From positions 186,001 to 250,000 of the forward strand of contig JAKVNR010000001.1 in NCBI GenBank assembly GCA_022483245.1: a stretch of DNA of 64,000 nt, written 5' to 3'. A program made the translations under genes and the position numbers. How positions within the stretch are numbered: position 1 is the first letter of the stretch; each line of letters starts with the position of its first letter. The notes under the pieces were generated by a model that saw only the letters and a list, made by a program, of their open reading frames with translations, had not been told where the DNA came from and made no database searches. Below, one piece after another: positions 29,082 to 39,391 of this stretch. The DNA is from Lactobacillus sp. (GTDB lineage: Bacteria; Bacillota; Bacilli; Lactobacillales; Lactobacillaceae).

Positions 29082-29115
29082 CGAAGAAGTCAAATTAGAG
29101 GAGGCTATTTGATCG

Positions 29116-30327
29116 ATGGCAAAATTAACCATTTCAGATCTTGATGTAAAAGGCAAAAAAGTATTGGTCCGTGTTGACTTTAACGTGCCAATTCAAAACG
29201 GTGTGATTAACGATGACAACCGGATTGTTGCTGCTTTGCCAACTATTAAGTACATTATTGAACACGGCGGTAAAGCAATTTTGCTGAGCCACTTGGGCCG
29301 GATTAAGAGTGAAGAAGATAAGAAGGAATTATCTTTACGCCCAGTTGCTGAGCGCTTAAGTGAATTACTGAAGCAAGATGTTGCTTTTGTGCCTGTTAAT
29401 GAAGGTCAAGAACTGGAAGACGCAATTGCCAAGATGCAAGCTGGCGACGTCCTGGTTATGGAAAACACTCGTTTCCAAGACATCGATAACGACTTTGGCA
29501 AACGTGAATCTGGCAATGATCCAAAATTAGGTGAATACTGGGCAAGCTTGGGCGACATGTTCGTGAACGATGCTTTTGGTACAGCTCACAGAAGCCACGC
29601 TTCTAACGTTGGGATTGCTACCGCGATGGAAGCAGAAGGCAAGCCCGTTGCAGCTGGTTTCTTAATTGAAAAAGAAATCAAATTCTTAGGTAACGCTGTT
29701 GATAACCCTGAGCACCCATTCATCACGATTTTGGGTGGTGCTAAAGTATCTGACAAGATTGGCGTTATTACTAACTTGATTCCAAAATCCGATCACATTT
29801 TAATCGGTGGCGGCATGGCATATACCTTCATGGCTGCGATGGGTCAAAACATTGGTACTTCATTATTTGAAGCTGACAAGGTAGACTTGGCTAAGAAGTT
29901 GCTTGATGAAGCAGGCGATAAGCTAGTACTGCCAGTTGATACGGTGGTTACTAAGAAGTTTGACAAAGACGCTCCAGCCAGAGTTGCCTCAGGTGACATT
30001 CAAGATGATGAAATGGGGATGGACATCGGTCCTAAGACCATTGAATTATTCAAGAATACGCTGAAAGGTGCCAAAACCGTTGTTTGGAACGGGCCAATGG
30101 GCGTGTTTGAAATGCCACGTTTTGCTAAGGGTACTTTAGAGATTGGTCGTTCATTAGCCGCTTTGCCAGACGCAATTACCATCGTTGGTGGTGGTGACTC
30201 AACTTCAGCTGTTAAGCAATTGGGCATTGCTCCAAAATTGAGCCACATTTCAACCGGTGGTGGTGCCTCCCTGCGTTACTTGGAAGGTAAACCTTTACCA
30301 GGTATTGAATGCATCTCTGATAAATAA
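29116..30327 (+). CDS. pgk: Phosphoglycerate kinase
   Basis: ATP-yielding glycolytic kinase, 403 residues. N-terminal substrate loop [14 protein letters not shown], arginine-bearing [22 protein letters not shown], and the nucleotide-binding GGGDSTSAV and [13 protein letters not shown] near the C-terminus. RBS AGAGGAGG. It has the same biased codon use as gap, though a little less extreme. Confidence 0.98.
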   Translation: MAKLTISDLDVKGKKVLVRVDFNVPIQNGVINDDNRIVAALPTIKYIIEHGGKAILLSHLGRIKSEEDKKELSLRPVAERLSELLKQDVAFVPVNEGQELEDAIAKMQAGDVLVMENTRFQDIDNDFGKRESGNDPKLGEYWASLGDMFVNDAFGTAHRSHASNVGIATAMEAEGKPVAAGFLIEKEIKFLGNAVDNPEHPFITILGGAKVSDKIGVITNLIPKSDHILIGGGMAYTFMAAMGQNIGTSLFEADKVDLAKKLLDEAGDKLVLPVDTVVTKKFDKDAPARVASGDIQDDEMGMDIGPKTIELFKNTLKGAKTVVWNGPMGVFEMPRFAKGTLEIGRSLAALPDAITIVGGGDSTSAVKQLGIAPKLSHISTGGGASLRYLEGKPLPGIECISDK

Positions 30328-30355
30328 TTAGTATTTGAAAGAAGGATAATTTATT

Positions 30356-31111
30356 ATGCGTACACCTATTATTGCTGGTAACTGGAAACTACACATGAAT
30401 CCAGAAGAAACTACTAAGTTTGTTGAAGCAGTTAAAGACCAACTGCCAGACCCAAGCAAAGTAGAATCAGTTATTTGTGCACCAGCTGTTGACCTGGATG
30501 CTTTAAGAAAAGCTGCTGCAGGTACTCGTCTGCACATCGGTGGTGAAAACTGCTACTTTGAAGATGAAGGTGCTTTCACTGGTGAAAACTCACCAAAAGT
30601 TCTGAAAGAAATGGGTATGAACTACTGCATCATTGGTCACTCAGAACGTCGGGGCTACTTCCACGAAACTGACGAAGATATTAACAAGAAAGCTAAGAAG
30701 CTCTTTGCTGATGGTTTAACACCAATTCTTTGCTGTGGTGAATCATTGGAAACCCGTGAAGCTGGTAAGCAAGAAGAATGGGTTGTTCGTCAAATTAAGG
30801 AAGCTTTGAACGGCTTAACCGCAGACCAAGTTGCTTCATTAGTTATTGCTTACGAACCAATTTGGGCTATTGGTACTGGCAAGACTGCTTCTGCTGATCA
30901 AGCTGAAGAAATGTGCAAGACTATCCGTGAAACTGTCAAGGACTTGTACGATGCTGATACTGCTGACAAGGTTCGTATTCAATACGGTGGCTCTGTCAAG
31001 CCAGCTAACGTCAAAGAATTAATGTCTAAGCCAGACATCGATGGCGGTTTGGTTGGTGGTGCTTCATTGAAGCCAGAATCATACCTGCAATTAGTTAACT
31101 ACCAAGATTAA
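30356..31111 (+). CDS. tpiA: Triosephosphate isomerase
   Basis: Interconverts dihydroxyacetone phosphate and glyceraldehyde-3-phosphate. Length 251. Substrate lysine in GNWKLHMN, catalytic His in IIGHSERR, catalytic Glu in [12 protein letters not shown], and the phosphate grip YGGSVKPAN and GGLVGGASL. It lies 28 bases after pgk and 36 bases before eno with no terminator, so it is operonic. Confidence 0.98.
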   Translation: MRTPIIAGNWKLHMNPEETTKFVEAVKDQLPDPSKVESVICAPAVDLDALRKAAAGTRLHIGGENCYFEDEGAFTGENSPKVLKEMGMNYCIIGHSERRGYFHETDEDINKKAKKLFADGLTPILCCGESLETREAGKQEEWVVRQIKEALNGLTADQVASLVIAYEPIWAIGTGKTASADQAEEMCKTIRETVKDLYDADTADKVRIQYGGSVKPANVKELMSKPDIDGGLVGGASLKPESYLQLVNYQD

Positions 31112-31126
31112 AACAATTTATTTTAA

Positions 31127-32446
<1,320 letters not shown>

Positions 32447-32467
32447 TTAAAGCTTATGTGCTAAAAG

Positions 32468-32501
32468 ACAGACATCGCTGAAAGCGATGCCTGTTTTTTT
32501 T
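32468..32501 (+). terminator. Terminator of the glycolytic operon
   Basis: ACAG-A-CATCGCT, loop GAA, AGCGATG-C-CTGT, then eight T. Confidence 0.92.
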
Positions 32502-32552
32502 GCGGTAATATGATAGAATAGCTGAGTGAACAATTTTACTGGAGGTAGCGCA

Positions 32553-32786
32553 TTGTATAATTTGATTATGACGTTACTGATCATTGTGTCGATTTTGATT
32601 ATTTTTGCCACGATGATGCAGCCACAAAAGCAGCAAGATGCTTTGAATGCTTTATCAGGTGGTGCTGTTTTTAGCGGACAAACAAAAAAACGTGGCTTTG
32701 AAGCTTTAATGGAGAAGATCACTGCTGTTTTACTAGTTCTCTTCTTTGTTTTTGCTTTCATATTGGCATTGATGTCATCTAAGTAG
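32553..32786 (+). CDS. secG: Preprotein translocase subunit SecG
   Basis: Small accessory subunit of SecYEG, 77 residues with two membrane spans separated by the conserved loop QPQKQQDALNALSGG and FSGQTKKRGFEALMEKIT. The start is TTG at 32553, preceded by GGAGG; earlier in-frame GTG at 32526 would place the RBS inside the gene and give a soluble extension not found in SecG. An extended -10 TGATAGAAT lies at 32511-32519. Confidence 0.92.
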   Translation: MYNLIMTLLIIVSILIIFATMMQPQKQQDALNALSGGAVFSGQTKKRGFEALMEKITAVLLVLFFVFAFILALMSSK

Positions 32787-32788
32787 TC

Positions 32789-32820
32789 AAAATCCTCCTG
32801 CTTTCCACGGAGGATTTTTT
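32789..32820 (+). terminator. Terminator between secG and rnr
   Basis: AAAATCCTCC, ten-base loop, GGAGGATTTT plus T-run. Only about ten bases separate it from the rnr ribosome binding site. Confidence 0.85.
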
Positions 32821-32840
32821 ATTTATATTGAGGTGAATTT

Positions 32841-35150
32841 ATGGCGCAAGATGAAAAAATCTTGGCTAATGTATTAGAAATCTTCCGGCTGAATCCCCAG
32901 CATAAATATCGGGTTGATGAACTTGAACATTTAACTCGGCGTGATCATATTGCTAACTTCACGCAATTGATCAAGACCTTAACGACGCTTGAGCAGAAAA
33001 AAGAAATCATGACTGATGGGCAAGGACAATACAAATTGGCCCCGGTTAACCGTGAAGTTGACGGCAACTTTCGGGCTAATGACAAGGGCTTTGGCTTTGT
33101 CCGGTTAGATGATGAAGACGCAGATGACGTCTTTATTGGGGCAGATCATACTAAGTTTGCACTGGATGGTGACCGGGTCCACGTGAAGATTATTCCAAAT
33201 GGTAATCCGTGGAATGGTAAAGGCCCAGAAGGTGAAGTCGTTGAGATTCTTGAGCGGGGAGCTGAGAATATTGTCGGCCAATTCGTGCCACTGACAGATA
33301 AAGAAGTTAAGCGCACTGGTTACTGGGGTTATGTTGAACCAACTAATGCCAAGCTGCAGAAATATAAGGTTTATATTGATCAAAAAGGATTGCAGCCGCA
33401 ACTGAAGGACATGGTAAAGGTTTCAGTCAGCCGCTTTCCGAATGCTGATTTTCCAACGAGTTTAGTTGGAACTGTTGTCCTAATCATTGGTAATAAAAAT
33501 GACCCTGGCGTCGACATTATGTCGATTGTGGTTGATCATGATATTAGAACTGACTGGCCAGATGAGGCGATGGAACAGGCAAATGCCATTCCTGATCATG
33601 TAACTGAAGCTGAGCAAGCTGGGCGTGAAGATATTACCGATCAACCAGCCGTGACGATTGATGGGGACGATTCTAAAGACTTTGACGACGCGGTTGTTTG
33701 CTGGAAATTACCGAATGGTAACTATCATTTAGGCGTGCATATTGCTGATGTGGCGCACTATGTGAAAGAAAATTCGCCGCTTGATCAAGAGGCCTTTGCT
33801 CGCGGCAATAGTACCTACTTAGTTGACCGAGTCATCCCGATGTTGCCATTTAGGCTGTCAAATGGAATTTGCTCCTTAAATGAAGGTGTCAACCGGTTGG
33901 TTTTATCTTGTGATATGGAAATCACCCCCAGCGGCGAACGGGTTAATTACCGGATTCACCCATCTTTGATGCGGTCACATGGGCGTTTGACTTATAACAA
34001 GGTTAACGCGGCGCTTGATCCTGATAACGACACGCCTTTAGAGGAAAAATACGTGAAATTGCGGCCGATGCTGCAAACTATGGCTGAACTGCATGAAATT
34101 TTATATAAGCAGCGTCATGCACGTGGGGCAATTGATTTTGAAGAGCCTGAGGCAAAAATTATTGTTGATGATCAAGGCAAGCCAACTGATATCGTCTTAC
34201 GCCGGCGGGGCACGGCAGAAAAGATGATTGAGTCATTCATGCTGATTGCTAATGAAACCGTCGCGGAAGACTTTTATAAACAGCATGTACCGTTCTTATA
34301 CCGGGTGCACGAAACTCCGGAAGGGGAAAAGATGCATGCCTTCTTTGACTTTATTTCTGCCTTAGGAGTGACCGCTAAGGCTGATCCAAATAATGTTAAA
34401 CCATTAGACTTGCAGCGGATTGTAACGAAGACGCAGGGGACGCCTGAAGAAGCTGTGATTCAGATGGTGATGCTGCGCAGTTTGAAGCAAGCCCATTATT
34501 CTGAACAACCGTTAGGGCACTTTGGCTTGGCTGCTAAGTTCTACACGCACTTTACGTCACCAATTCGGCGATATTCTGACTTAATGGTTCACCGGATGAT
34601 CCATGCTTATGCTGACGAAGGCAAGGGTGAAAAAGTACAAGCTCATTTCAAGTCCGAATTGCCGAATGTTGCTGAACAAACTTCAACCCAAGAACGCCGC
34701 TCAGTGGATACTGAACGTGAAGTCAATGACTTGAAGATGACAGAATACATGGCTGATAAGGTTGGTCAACATTTTGACGCAGTTGTGTCATCAGTGACTA
34801 GCTTTGGGATGTTCGTTCAACTGCCGAATATGGTAGAAGGCTTAATTCATATTTCGAATTTGAATGATGATTTCTATAGTTTCAACGAACGCTCATTGAC
34901 TTTAACGGGCCGCGGGACTCATAAAGTTTATAAAGTTGGGATGCCAATTCGTGTAAAGCTGATTCGGGCTAATGTGGAACAGCATCAATTAGACTTTGAG
35001 ATTTATGATCCTAAGGCTAAAAAGCGGCAACAATTAAAACGTCATTTTGATCGTTATAATAATAATTTCAACCATAACCGTAATGGCCGCCAAAATCGTC
35101 AACATCATGGCAATTACCGCGGCGGCAATTATCGGCGCCGGAAGAAGTAG
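32841..35150 (+). CDS. rnr: Ribonuclease R
   Basis: Processive 3'-5' exoribonuclease that degrades structured RNA, 769 residues. Order: N-terminal helix-turn-helix-like region, cold-shock domains (GFGFVRLDDEDADDVFIG), RNB catalytic domain with metal-binding DGDDSKDFDDAV and YCSLNEGVNR-type segments, then an S1 domain (FDAVVSSVTSFGMFVQLPNMVEGLIHIS) and a basic Asn/Arg-rich tail rich in HNRNGRQNRQHHGN. With SmpB immediately downstream it forms the conserved secG-rnr-smpB unit; RNase R and SmpB both act in trans-translation. Confidence 0.97.
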   Translation: MAQDEKILANVLEIFRLNPQHKYRVDELEHLTRRDHIANFTQLIKTLTTLEQKKEIMTDGQGQYKLAPVNREVDGNFRANDKGFGFVRLDDEDADDVFIGADHTKFALDGDRVHVKIIPNGNPWNGKGPEGEVVEILERGAENIVGQFVPLTDKEVKRTGYWGYVEPTNAKLQKYKVYIDQKGLQPQLKDMVKVSVSRFPNADFPTSLVGTVVLIIGNKNDPGVDIMSIVVDHDIRTDWPDEAMEQANAIPDHVTEAEQAGREDITDQPAVTIDGDDSKDFDDAVVCWKLPNGNYHLGVHIADVAHYVKENSPLDQEAFARGNSTYLVDRVIPMLPFRLSNGICSLNEGVNRLVLSCDMEITPSGERVNYRIHPSLMRSHGRLTYNKVNAALDPDNDTPLEEKYVKLRPMLQTMAELHEILYKQRHARGAIDFEEPEAKIIVDDQGKPTDIVLRRRGTAEKMIESFMLIANETVAEDFYKQHVPFLYRVHETPEGEKMHAFFDFISALGVTAKADPNNVKPLDLQRIVTKTQGTPEEAVIQMVMLRSLKQAHYSEQPLGHFGLAAKFYTHFTSPIRRYSDLMVHRMIHAYADEGKGEKVQAHFKSELPNVAEQTSTQERRSVDTEREVNDLKMTEYMADKVGQHFDAVVSSVTSFGMFVQLPNMVEGLIHISNLNDDFYSFNERSLTLTGRGTHKVYKVGMPIRVKLIRANVEQHQLDFEIYDPKAKKRQQLKRHFDRYNNNFNHNRNGRQNRQHHGNYRGGNYRRRKK

Positions 35151-35156
35151 GTCGAT

Positions 35157-35615
35157 ATGAAAGCAAAAGAACAAACGCCTGCTTTGGCTCAAAATAAAAA
35201 AGCGGGTCATGATTATTTCATTCAGGAAACGATTGAGGCTGGAATTGCTTTAACTGGGACGGAAATCAAGTCCGTTCGGGCGCGCCGGATCAGTTTACGT
35301 GATGGCTATGTGCAGATCGTCAATGGCAATGCGCTGTTAGAAAATGTTCATATTAATGAATACAAGCAGGGCAATCGCTATAATCATGATCCGTTGCGGT
35401 CGCGGCAGCTGCTGCTGCATAAAAAACAAATTGCGCGGCTAGCTGGTTTGCAGGCTAAGCGAGGTATCGCGATTATCCCACTGAAAGTGTACTTAAAGCA
35501 CGGCTTTGCGAAAGTTTTGCTTGGCGTGGGTCAAGGTAAAAAAGCTTATGATAAGCGTGAACAAATTAAAAAACGCGATGTTGACCGCGAATTGCGGCGC
35601 AAATATCGTGTTTAA
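35157..35615 (+). CDS. smpB: SsrA-binding protein SmpB
   Basis: Binds tmRNA and brings it to stalled ribosomes. Length 152. Typical blocks: [59 protein letters not shown] and the basic C-terminal tail [20 protein letters not shown]. It is six bases downstream of rnr. The tmRNA gene itself is not in the window. Confidence 0.97.
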   Translation: MKAKEQTPALAQNKKAGHDYFIQETIEAGIALTGTEIKSVRARRISLRDGYVQIVNGNALLENVHINEYKQGNRYNHDPLRSRQLLLHKKQIARLAGLQAKRGIAIIPLKVYLKHGFAKVLLGVGQGKKAYDKREQIKKRDVDRELRRKYRV

Positions 35616-35620
35616 ATGTA

Positions 35621-35646
35621 AGTCTTGCATTAAGCAAGGCTTTTTT
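35621..35646 (+). terminator. Terminator of secG-rnr-smpB
   Basis: AGTCTTGC, loop ATTAA, GCAAGGCT plus T-run. Confidence 0.88.
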
Positions 35647-35684
35647 GATGCAAAAAAATAGCCCGCGATTAGCGAGCCAATAGC

Positions 35685-36314
35685 TTAGAAGTAATGCTTA
35701 GAGATGTCGTAAGGTGAAAAAATAATGCTTTGGTAAATTAATTCTTTAACATCTTTGGTAGTAAAACTGTCTTTATTGTCAATCCAAACAATGAAGGCGT
35801 ATAAGATGTCGCGTGAGTATTGCAGTGAAAGCAGTTTAAACTCGAATTTTTTCTTGAATAAAGTATGCTCTTGCTTGTAGATGTGATAATAATACATCAT
35901 GATTTTTGAAATTGCGGACGACATCATGCTGATCATTTTATGAAACACGGCTGGGTCGCCATTTGAAGACAGCAGGACAGCTAGGATATCAGAGTTCTCA
36001 TTGAAATAATCCAAAAAATCTTGCGCCTTGCGGTCGATCATTCCGTGGATGCGGCTTTTGTTAGGAGAGAATTTTAGAATAGTCCAATTTTTGGTAAATT
36101 TTTGCAAACATTGATCAAAGTCATCATATAAACGATTTTCAATATTATTTAAGACATCAATTTTGTCGTTGTAATATTTATAAAAAGTACCAGATGAAAC
36201 TTCAGCCGCAGCGATGACTTCTTTGTCGCGCAGCTGAATTAGCGGAGTTTCTTTCATTGCTTTGATTAAGCCTTTTTCAATTCGATTTTTAGTATTGATA
36301 ATTCTAATATCCAT
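35685..36314 (-). CDS. TetR/AcrR family regulator
   Basis: Length 209 residues. The N-terminal domain follows the TetR pattern: KNRIEKGLIKAMKETPLIQL, helix-turn-helix with KEVIAAAEVSSGTFYKYYND, then KIDVLNNIENRLYDDF. The C-terminal domain is helical and unremarkable. The ATG at 36314 has AGGGTGA on the minus strand six bases away; a TTG just upstream is less likely. No neighbouring transporter or enzyme gene is linked to it. An inverted repeat at 36390-36414 in its upstream region may be its operator. Confidence 0.85.
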   Translation of the reverse strand: MDIRIINTKNRIEKGLIKAMKETPLIQLRDKEVIAAAEVSSGTFYKYYNDKIDVLNNIENRLYDDFDQCLQKFTKNWTILKFSPNKSRIHGMIDRKAQDFLDYFNENSDILAVLLSSNGDPAVFHKMISMMSSAISKIMMYYYHIYKQEHTLFKKKFEFKLLSLQYSRDILYAFIVWIDNKDSFTTKDVKELIYQSIIFSPYDISKHYF

Positions 36315-36389
36315 CAAAAATCACCCTAATTGTTTCATCGAGTTACGTTATTAATTAGTTTATTATAAATATTTTTTGTTAAATGGTGT

Positions 36390-36414
36390 GATAGTAACTA
36401 AGTTGTTATCTATC
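36390..36414. repeat. Inverted repeat, candidate TetR operator
   Basis: GATAG-TAAC and GTTA-t-CTATC arms around a six-base centre, about 75 bases before the minus-strand tetR gene. AT-rich surroundings. Confidence 0.45.
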
Positions 36415-36604
36415 GTTTGCACTATTTAAACAGATTGTTTATTAACTAGTCAAACATTATAGGAAGTGAACAAAAATACATAAAAACTGCGATACTGTTT
36501 AAATTCTTCAGCAAGTGCATATAATTGACCAAAATTGTTATCAATTAACCAGCTTTTCTTTACAATAAGACTAACATTTAATGGGAGAAAGCTGGTCGGC
36601 ATAT

Positions 36605-37156
36605 ATGCAAGGAATTATAGATCGTGATTTTTTATTGGATATTTCCAGCAATTTATTATTTGCAGACGGAGTTAACAGTTTAACGATTCGCTCATTAGCT
36701 AGAGAAGCTAAATGCTCGCCGCAACCAATTTATTCAAACTTTGAAAATATTGATGAAGTTAAAAACAACACCTTGGCTTTGATTTTTAAGAAACTAGGTT
36801 CCCAGTTAGGTGAGGCTGTTCGTAACGCCAATGACGATAAGCTCTGGGCCTTTCACATGGCGATGTTTAAAGCAATGCAGCAGGCGCCAGGGTTAGCTTT
36901 AACGATTGTTGATAATTACGATCAGATTGCTTACCAGATCCGCAAGCTTAACAACCAAGTTATAAAAATGTTTGATTTGGAGCGTCATGAATATGGACGG
37001 AGAATCATTTTAAATGACTTGTTGACTAAAGGCTGGTTGTTAACTAGCCAGCAAATTCTTAATTTTAAGCAATTAAAATTAGTTCAGCAGTTGAACAAGC
37101 CGGCAATTGAGCGCTGCGTGCAACAAATTATGACGACTGAATTTGCTTTTATCTAA
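36605..37156 (+). CDS. TetR-like regulator (second of three)
   Basis: About 183 residues from the ATG at 36605 (an ATG at 36581 is also in frame; neither has an ideal ribosome binding site, though GGGAGAAAG lies before 36605). The N-terminal domain fits TetR: IIDRDFLLDISSNLLFADGV, NSLTIRSLAREAKCSPQPIY and SNFENIDEVKNNTL. The C-terminal half is helical, without a recognisable ligand motif. Divergent from the first tetR gene; their shared 290-bp gap is very AT-rich. Confidence 0.75.
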   Translation: MQGIIDRDFLLDISSNLLFADGVNSLTIRSLAREAKCSPQPIYSNFENIDEVKNNTLALIFKKLGSQLGEAVRNANDDKLWAFHMAMFKAMQQAPGLALTIVDNYDQIAYQIRKLNNQVIKMFDLERHEYGRRIILNDLLTKGWLLTSQQILNFKQLKLVQQLNKPAIERCVQQIMTTEFAFI

Positions 37157-37180
37157 AAGCTATAGGGATGTGAGTGGTTC

Positions 37181-37360
37181 GTGGAGAGAAGAATCACTGA
37201 TAATATGATGGTCAACCCGGCTAGCAAGGAACTATTGGAGGAGTTGCGGGCTAGCCGAAAACAGGGCCGAAACGAGGATGAAATCAAGGAAGTGCTGCTG
37301 AAGAAATATCAGCAGGATTTTTCGGCGAGAGAAATTGCATTGTTTATGAAAGTTTATTAA
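37181..37360 (+). CDS. Small 59-residue hypothetical protein
   Basis: A short reading frame starting GTG at 37181 (or ATG at 37205 or 37208). The protein is charged and probably helical: NPASKELLEELRASRKQGRN, then a second helix ending SAREIALFMKV, which faintly resembles part of a helix-turn-helix. It lies in a 385-base gap between two tetR genes. Base composition is richer in G+C than the flanks, and a perfect inverted repeat (CGGCTAGC 37218-37225, GCTAGCCG 37250-37257) lies inside it. Coding status is uncertain; it could instead be part of a structured RNA. Confidence 0.4.
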   Translation: MERRITDNMMVNPASKELLEELRASRKQGRNEDEIKEVLLKKYQQDFSAREIALFMKVY

Positions 37361-37361
37361 G

Positions 37362-37398
37362 GCGCGCTAGAATGGCAGGGATGCTGGTAATAGCGTGC
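37362..37398 (+). repeat. Hairpin downstream of the small reading frame
   Basis: GCGCGCTA (37362-37369) pairs with TAGCGTGC (37391-37398), eight pairs with one G-U, and no T-run. Confidence 0.5.
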
Positions 37399-37404
37399 TG
37401 CATG

Positions 37405-37446
37405 AAAAAAGCCGTGGCAGGTTTGTGGCCTGCGGCGGCTTTTTTA
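37405..37446 (+). terminator. Terminator before the third tetR gene
   Basis: A-run, GCCG-TG-GCAGG, loop, CCTGC-GG-CGGC, T-run. It closes the 37181-37446 unit. Confidence 0.8.
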
Positions 37447-37541
37447 GTATGTTGTGCGCGCTTTATTGACGGGTTAGGGATTTTGTTAAGCTCAAATAAG
37501 CAACTGATAAATTACTAATTTTGTTAAAGGAGAGATAAACA

Positions 37542-38066
37542 ATGAAGATTAATCAATTGCAAAGTGTATTAGAAGCTGACTTTTCACAAGAAGAGTTAAA
37601 ACATTATACAATTTCGTCTTTGTGTGAACATGCTCAAGTTAGTCGCGGGGCTTTCTATTATTATTTCCATTCATTGAATCGTTTTTTATCAATTTGTTTA
37701 TTGAGACGACATGAGTTGCTTCTAGGCCAAAGTAGACACAGAAATCTAAATACGCAACTATATTTTTTGCTGAAACATATCGATCAAAATAAAATTTACT
37801 ATCTCAATGTTTTTCATTTTCTAAAACATGATACTGATGAACTACAAATTTTGTCAGCCCAGTTAACTGATTACTTGAAAAATTATTGTGAAAAACGCGG
37901 TCCGTATTCTGTTTATACTGTTGAACGAATCGGCCGGATCATGTTTGCACAAATTATTTGTTGGCTGCAACTTGGCTGTGAGCCATCAGTTAGGGAAGTT
38001 CATCGGCAATTTATGCTGTTGATTCCATTGATTGAAAGACAGGCTGATAAATATCCACTCATTTAA
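37542..38066 (+). CDS. TetR-like regulator (third of three)
   Basis: Length 174. The short N-terminal domain has the TetR helix-turn-helix (KHYTISSLCEHAQVSRGAFY followed by YYFHSLNRFLSICLL). The C-terminus is helical. RBS AAAGGAGAG is strong. The gene runs to within four bases of the convergent downstream gene, and no terminator is visible between them. Its target is unknown. Confidence 0.8.
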   Translation: MKINQLQSVLEADFSQEELKHYTISSLCEHAQVSRGAFYYYFHSLNRFLSICLLRRHELLLGQSRHRNLNTQLYFLLKHIDQNKIYYLNVFHFLKHDTDELQILSAQLTDYLKNYCEKRGPYSVYTVERIGRIMFAQIICWLQLGCEPSVREVHRQFMLLIPLIERQADKYPLI

Positions 38067-38070
38067 AAAA

Positions 38071-38625
38071 TTAATCTACCTGTAAATTTCCACGTTTAAA
38101 CTCTGGCAATTTTAACTCATTATAATTCCATTCGCTGAGCAGCGCCGCCACTAACAGCACGTACGGCACATCTTCTGGGTGCTTAATCGTGAACTCAGCT
38201 ACCATCCCTTCTGGCAGCATATGCTGATCAACTTGCGCCTGAACGGCCAGCATTTTCTTAAAGGTATAGCAGCCGCAGCCGTTGTCCCACACCCAATAAT
38301 GCAGCTTGCTGAGATAAAAAGCATGTCCTAAATTAAGCTTGGCCTTTTTTAAGGTCGTTGGCTGGTCGCCCATGACTTTAATTACAAAATGATCAATTAA
38401 TTTGCCTTGCTTTTTAGCCGACAAAAACAATCTACCAACTTCTTGCCGGTTGCTGTCATATAAAAATATGGTATGACTTGGCTGGTGAATACTTCCAGCC
38501 AAGATAAAAACCAGCTGATGAGATTGATCATAAATTGCCATTTGTCCCAGCAAATGTCGCTGGTGCAGCAGCATTAAATATTTCATCACAGGCCCGCCTT
38601 CATCAAACCATTCAGATAGTTGCAT
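38071..38625 (-). CDS. LURP-one/YxjI-like hypothetical protein
   Basis: Up to 184 residues; an internal ATG at 38586 (MKYLMLLHQRH) may be the true start, since the site before 38625 is only one base from its ATG. The beta-rich repeating pattern IYDQSHQLVFILAG, IFLYDSNRQEVGRLFLS, FVIKVMG, then a C-terminal helix VPYVLLVAALLSEW, resembles LURP-one-related/YxjI proteins (tubby-like fold). I make this link by pattern only. A Cys pair in NGCGCYTF is notable. Function unknown. Confidence 0.6.
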   Translation of the reverse strand: MQLSEWFDEGGPVMKYLMLLHQRHLLGQMAIYDQSHQLVFILAGSIHQPSHTIFLYDSNRQEVGRLFLSAKKQGKLIDHFVIKVMGDQPTTLKKAKLNLGHAFYLSKLHYWVWDNGCGCYTFKKMLAVQAQVDQHMLPEGMVAEFTIKHPEDVPYVLLVAALLSEWNYNELKLPEFKRGNLQVD

Positions 38626-38685
38626 TCCTCTTTAAACTTAATTTCATGATACCATATGAACAGGAGAAAAAAGGAAGGGCAAAGC

Positions 38686-39381
38686 ATGAAGAATTTGATT
38701 GGGAATGATTGGGATCAGGTCTTGGCACCGGCCTTTGAAAGTGAACAGTATCAACAACTGCATGGATTTTTGCGACAAGAATACGCAACTAAACGTATTT
38801 TCCCAGATATGTATCATATTTTTACGGCTTTTAAGCTCACCTCTTTTGCTGATACGAAAGTGGTGATTTTGGGGCAAGATCCATACCACAATCCCGGGCA
38901 GGCTAATGGGATGAGCTTTTCAGTCATGCCGGGAACCAAGTTGCCACCATCGTTGGTGAATATTTATCAAGAATTAGCTGATGACGTAGGGGCAGTGCCA
39001 GTTAAGCATGGCTACTTAAAAGCATGGGCTGATCAAGGCGTTTTACTGCTGAACGCGGTTTTGACAGTGCCTTATGGCCACGCCAATGGTCACCAGGGAA
39101 AAGGCTGGGAAATCGTGACAGATCAGGCGATTAAAGCCCTTAGTCAGCGCGGCGGCGTGGTCTTTATTTTATGGGGCGCGTTCGCTCAAAAGAAGATTCC
39201 GCTAATTGATCTGCAAAAAAATGCGATCATTAAGTCCGCTCACCCTAGTCCGTTGTCAGCTAATCGCGGCTTTTTCGGATCGCGTCCTTTCTCACGGTGC
39301 AATCAAGCATTAGTTAAAATGGGGAAAACTCCGATTGATTGGCAGCTGCCGCTGCAAGTTAAACCGGAAGATATTGCTTAG
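38686..39381 (+). CDS. ung: Uracil-DNA glycosylase
   Basis: Removes uracil from DNA. Length 231. Water-activating loop [13 protein letters not shown], substrate-specific loop and the C-terminal [17 protein letters not shown] are intact. ATG 38686 follows AAGGAAGGG; an upstream in-frame ATG at 38656 precedes that site and is rejected. It is followed by pta after ten bases, the ung-pta-tsaE order known from lactobacilli. Confidence 0.97.
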   Translation: MKNLIGNDWDQVLAPAFESEQYQQLHGFLRQEYATKRIFPDMYHIFTAFKLTSFADTKVVILGQDPYHNPGQANGMSFSVMPGTKLPPSLVNIYQELADDVGAVPVKHGYLKAWADQGVLLLNAVLTVPYGHANGHQGKGWEIVTDQAIKALSQRGGVVFILWGAFAQKKIPLIDLQKNAIIKSAHPSPLSANRGFFGSRPFSRCNQALVKMGKTPIDWQLPLQVKPEDIA

Positions 39382-39391
39382 GAGGGAATTT

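Noticed and set aside
36318-36604. AT-rich tetR spacer as a replication origin or attachment site
   Set aside because: No DnaA boxes, iterons or direct repeats marking an insertion were seen; only a single imperfect inverted repeat.
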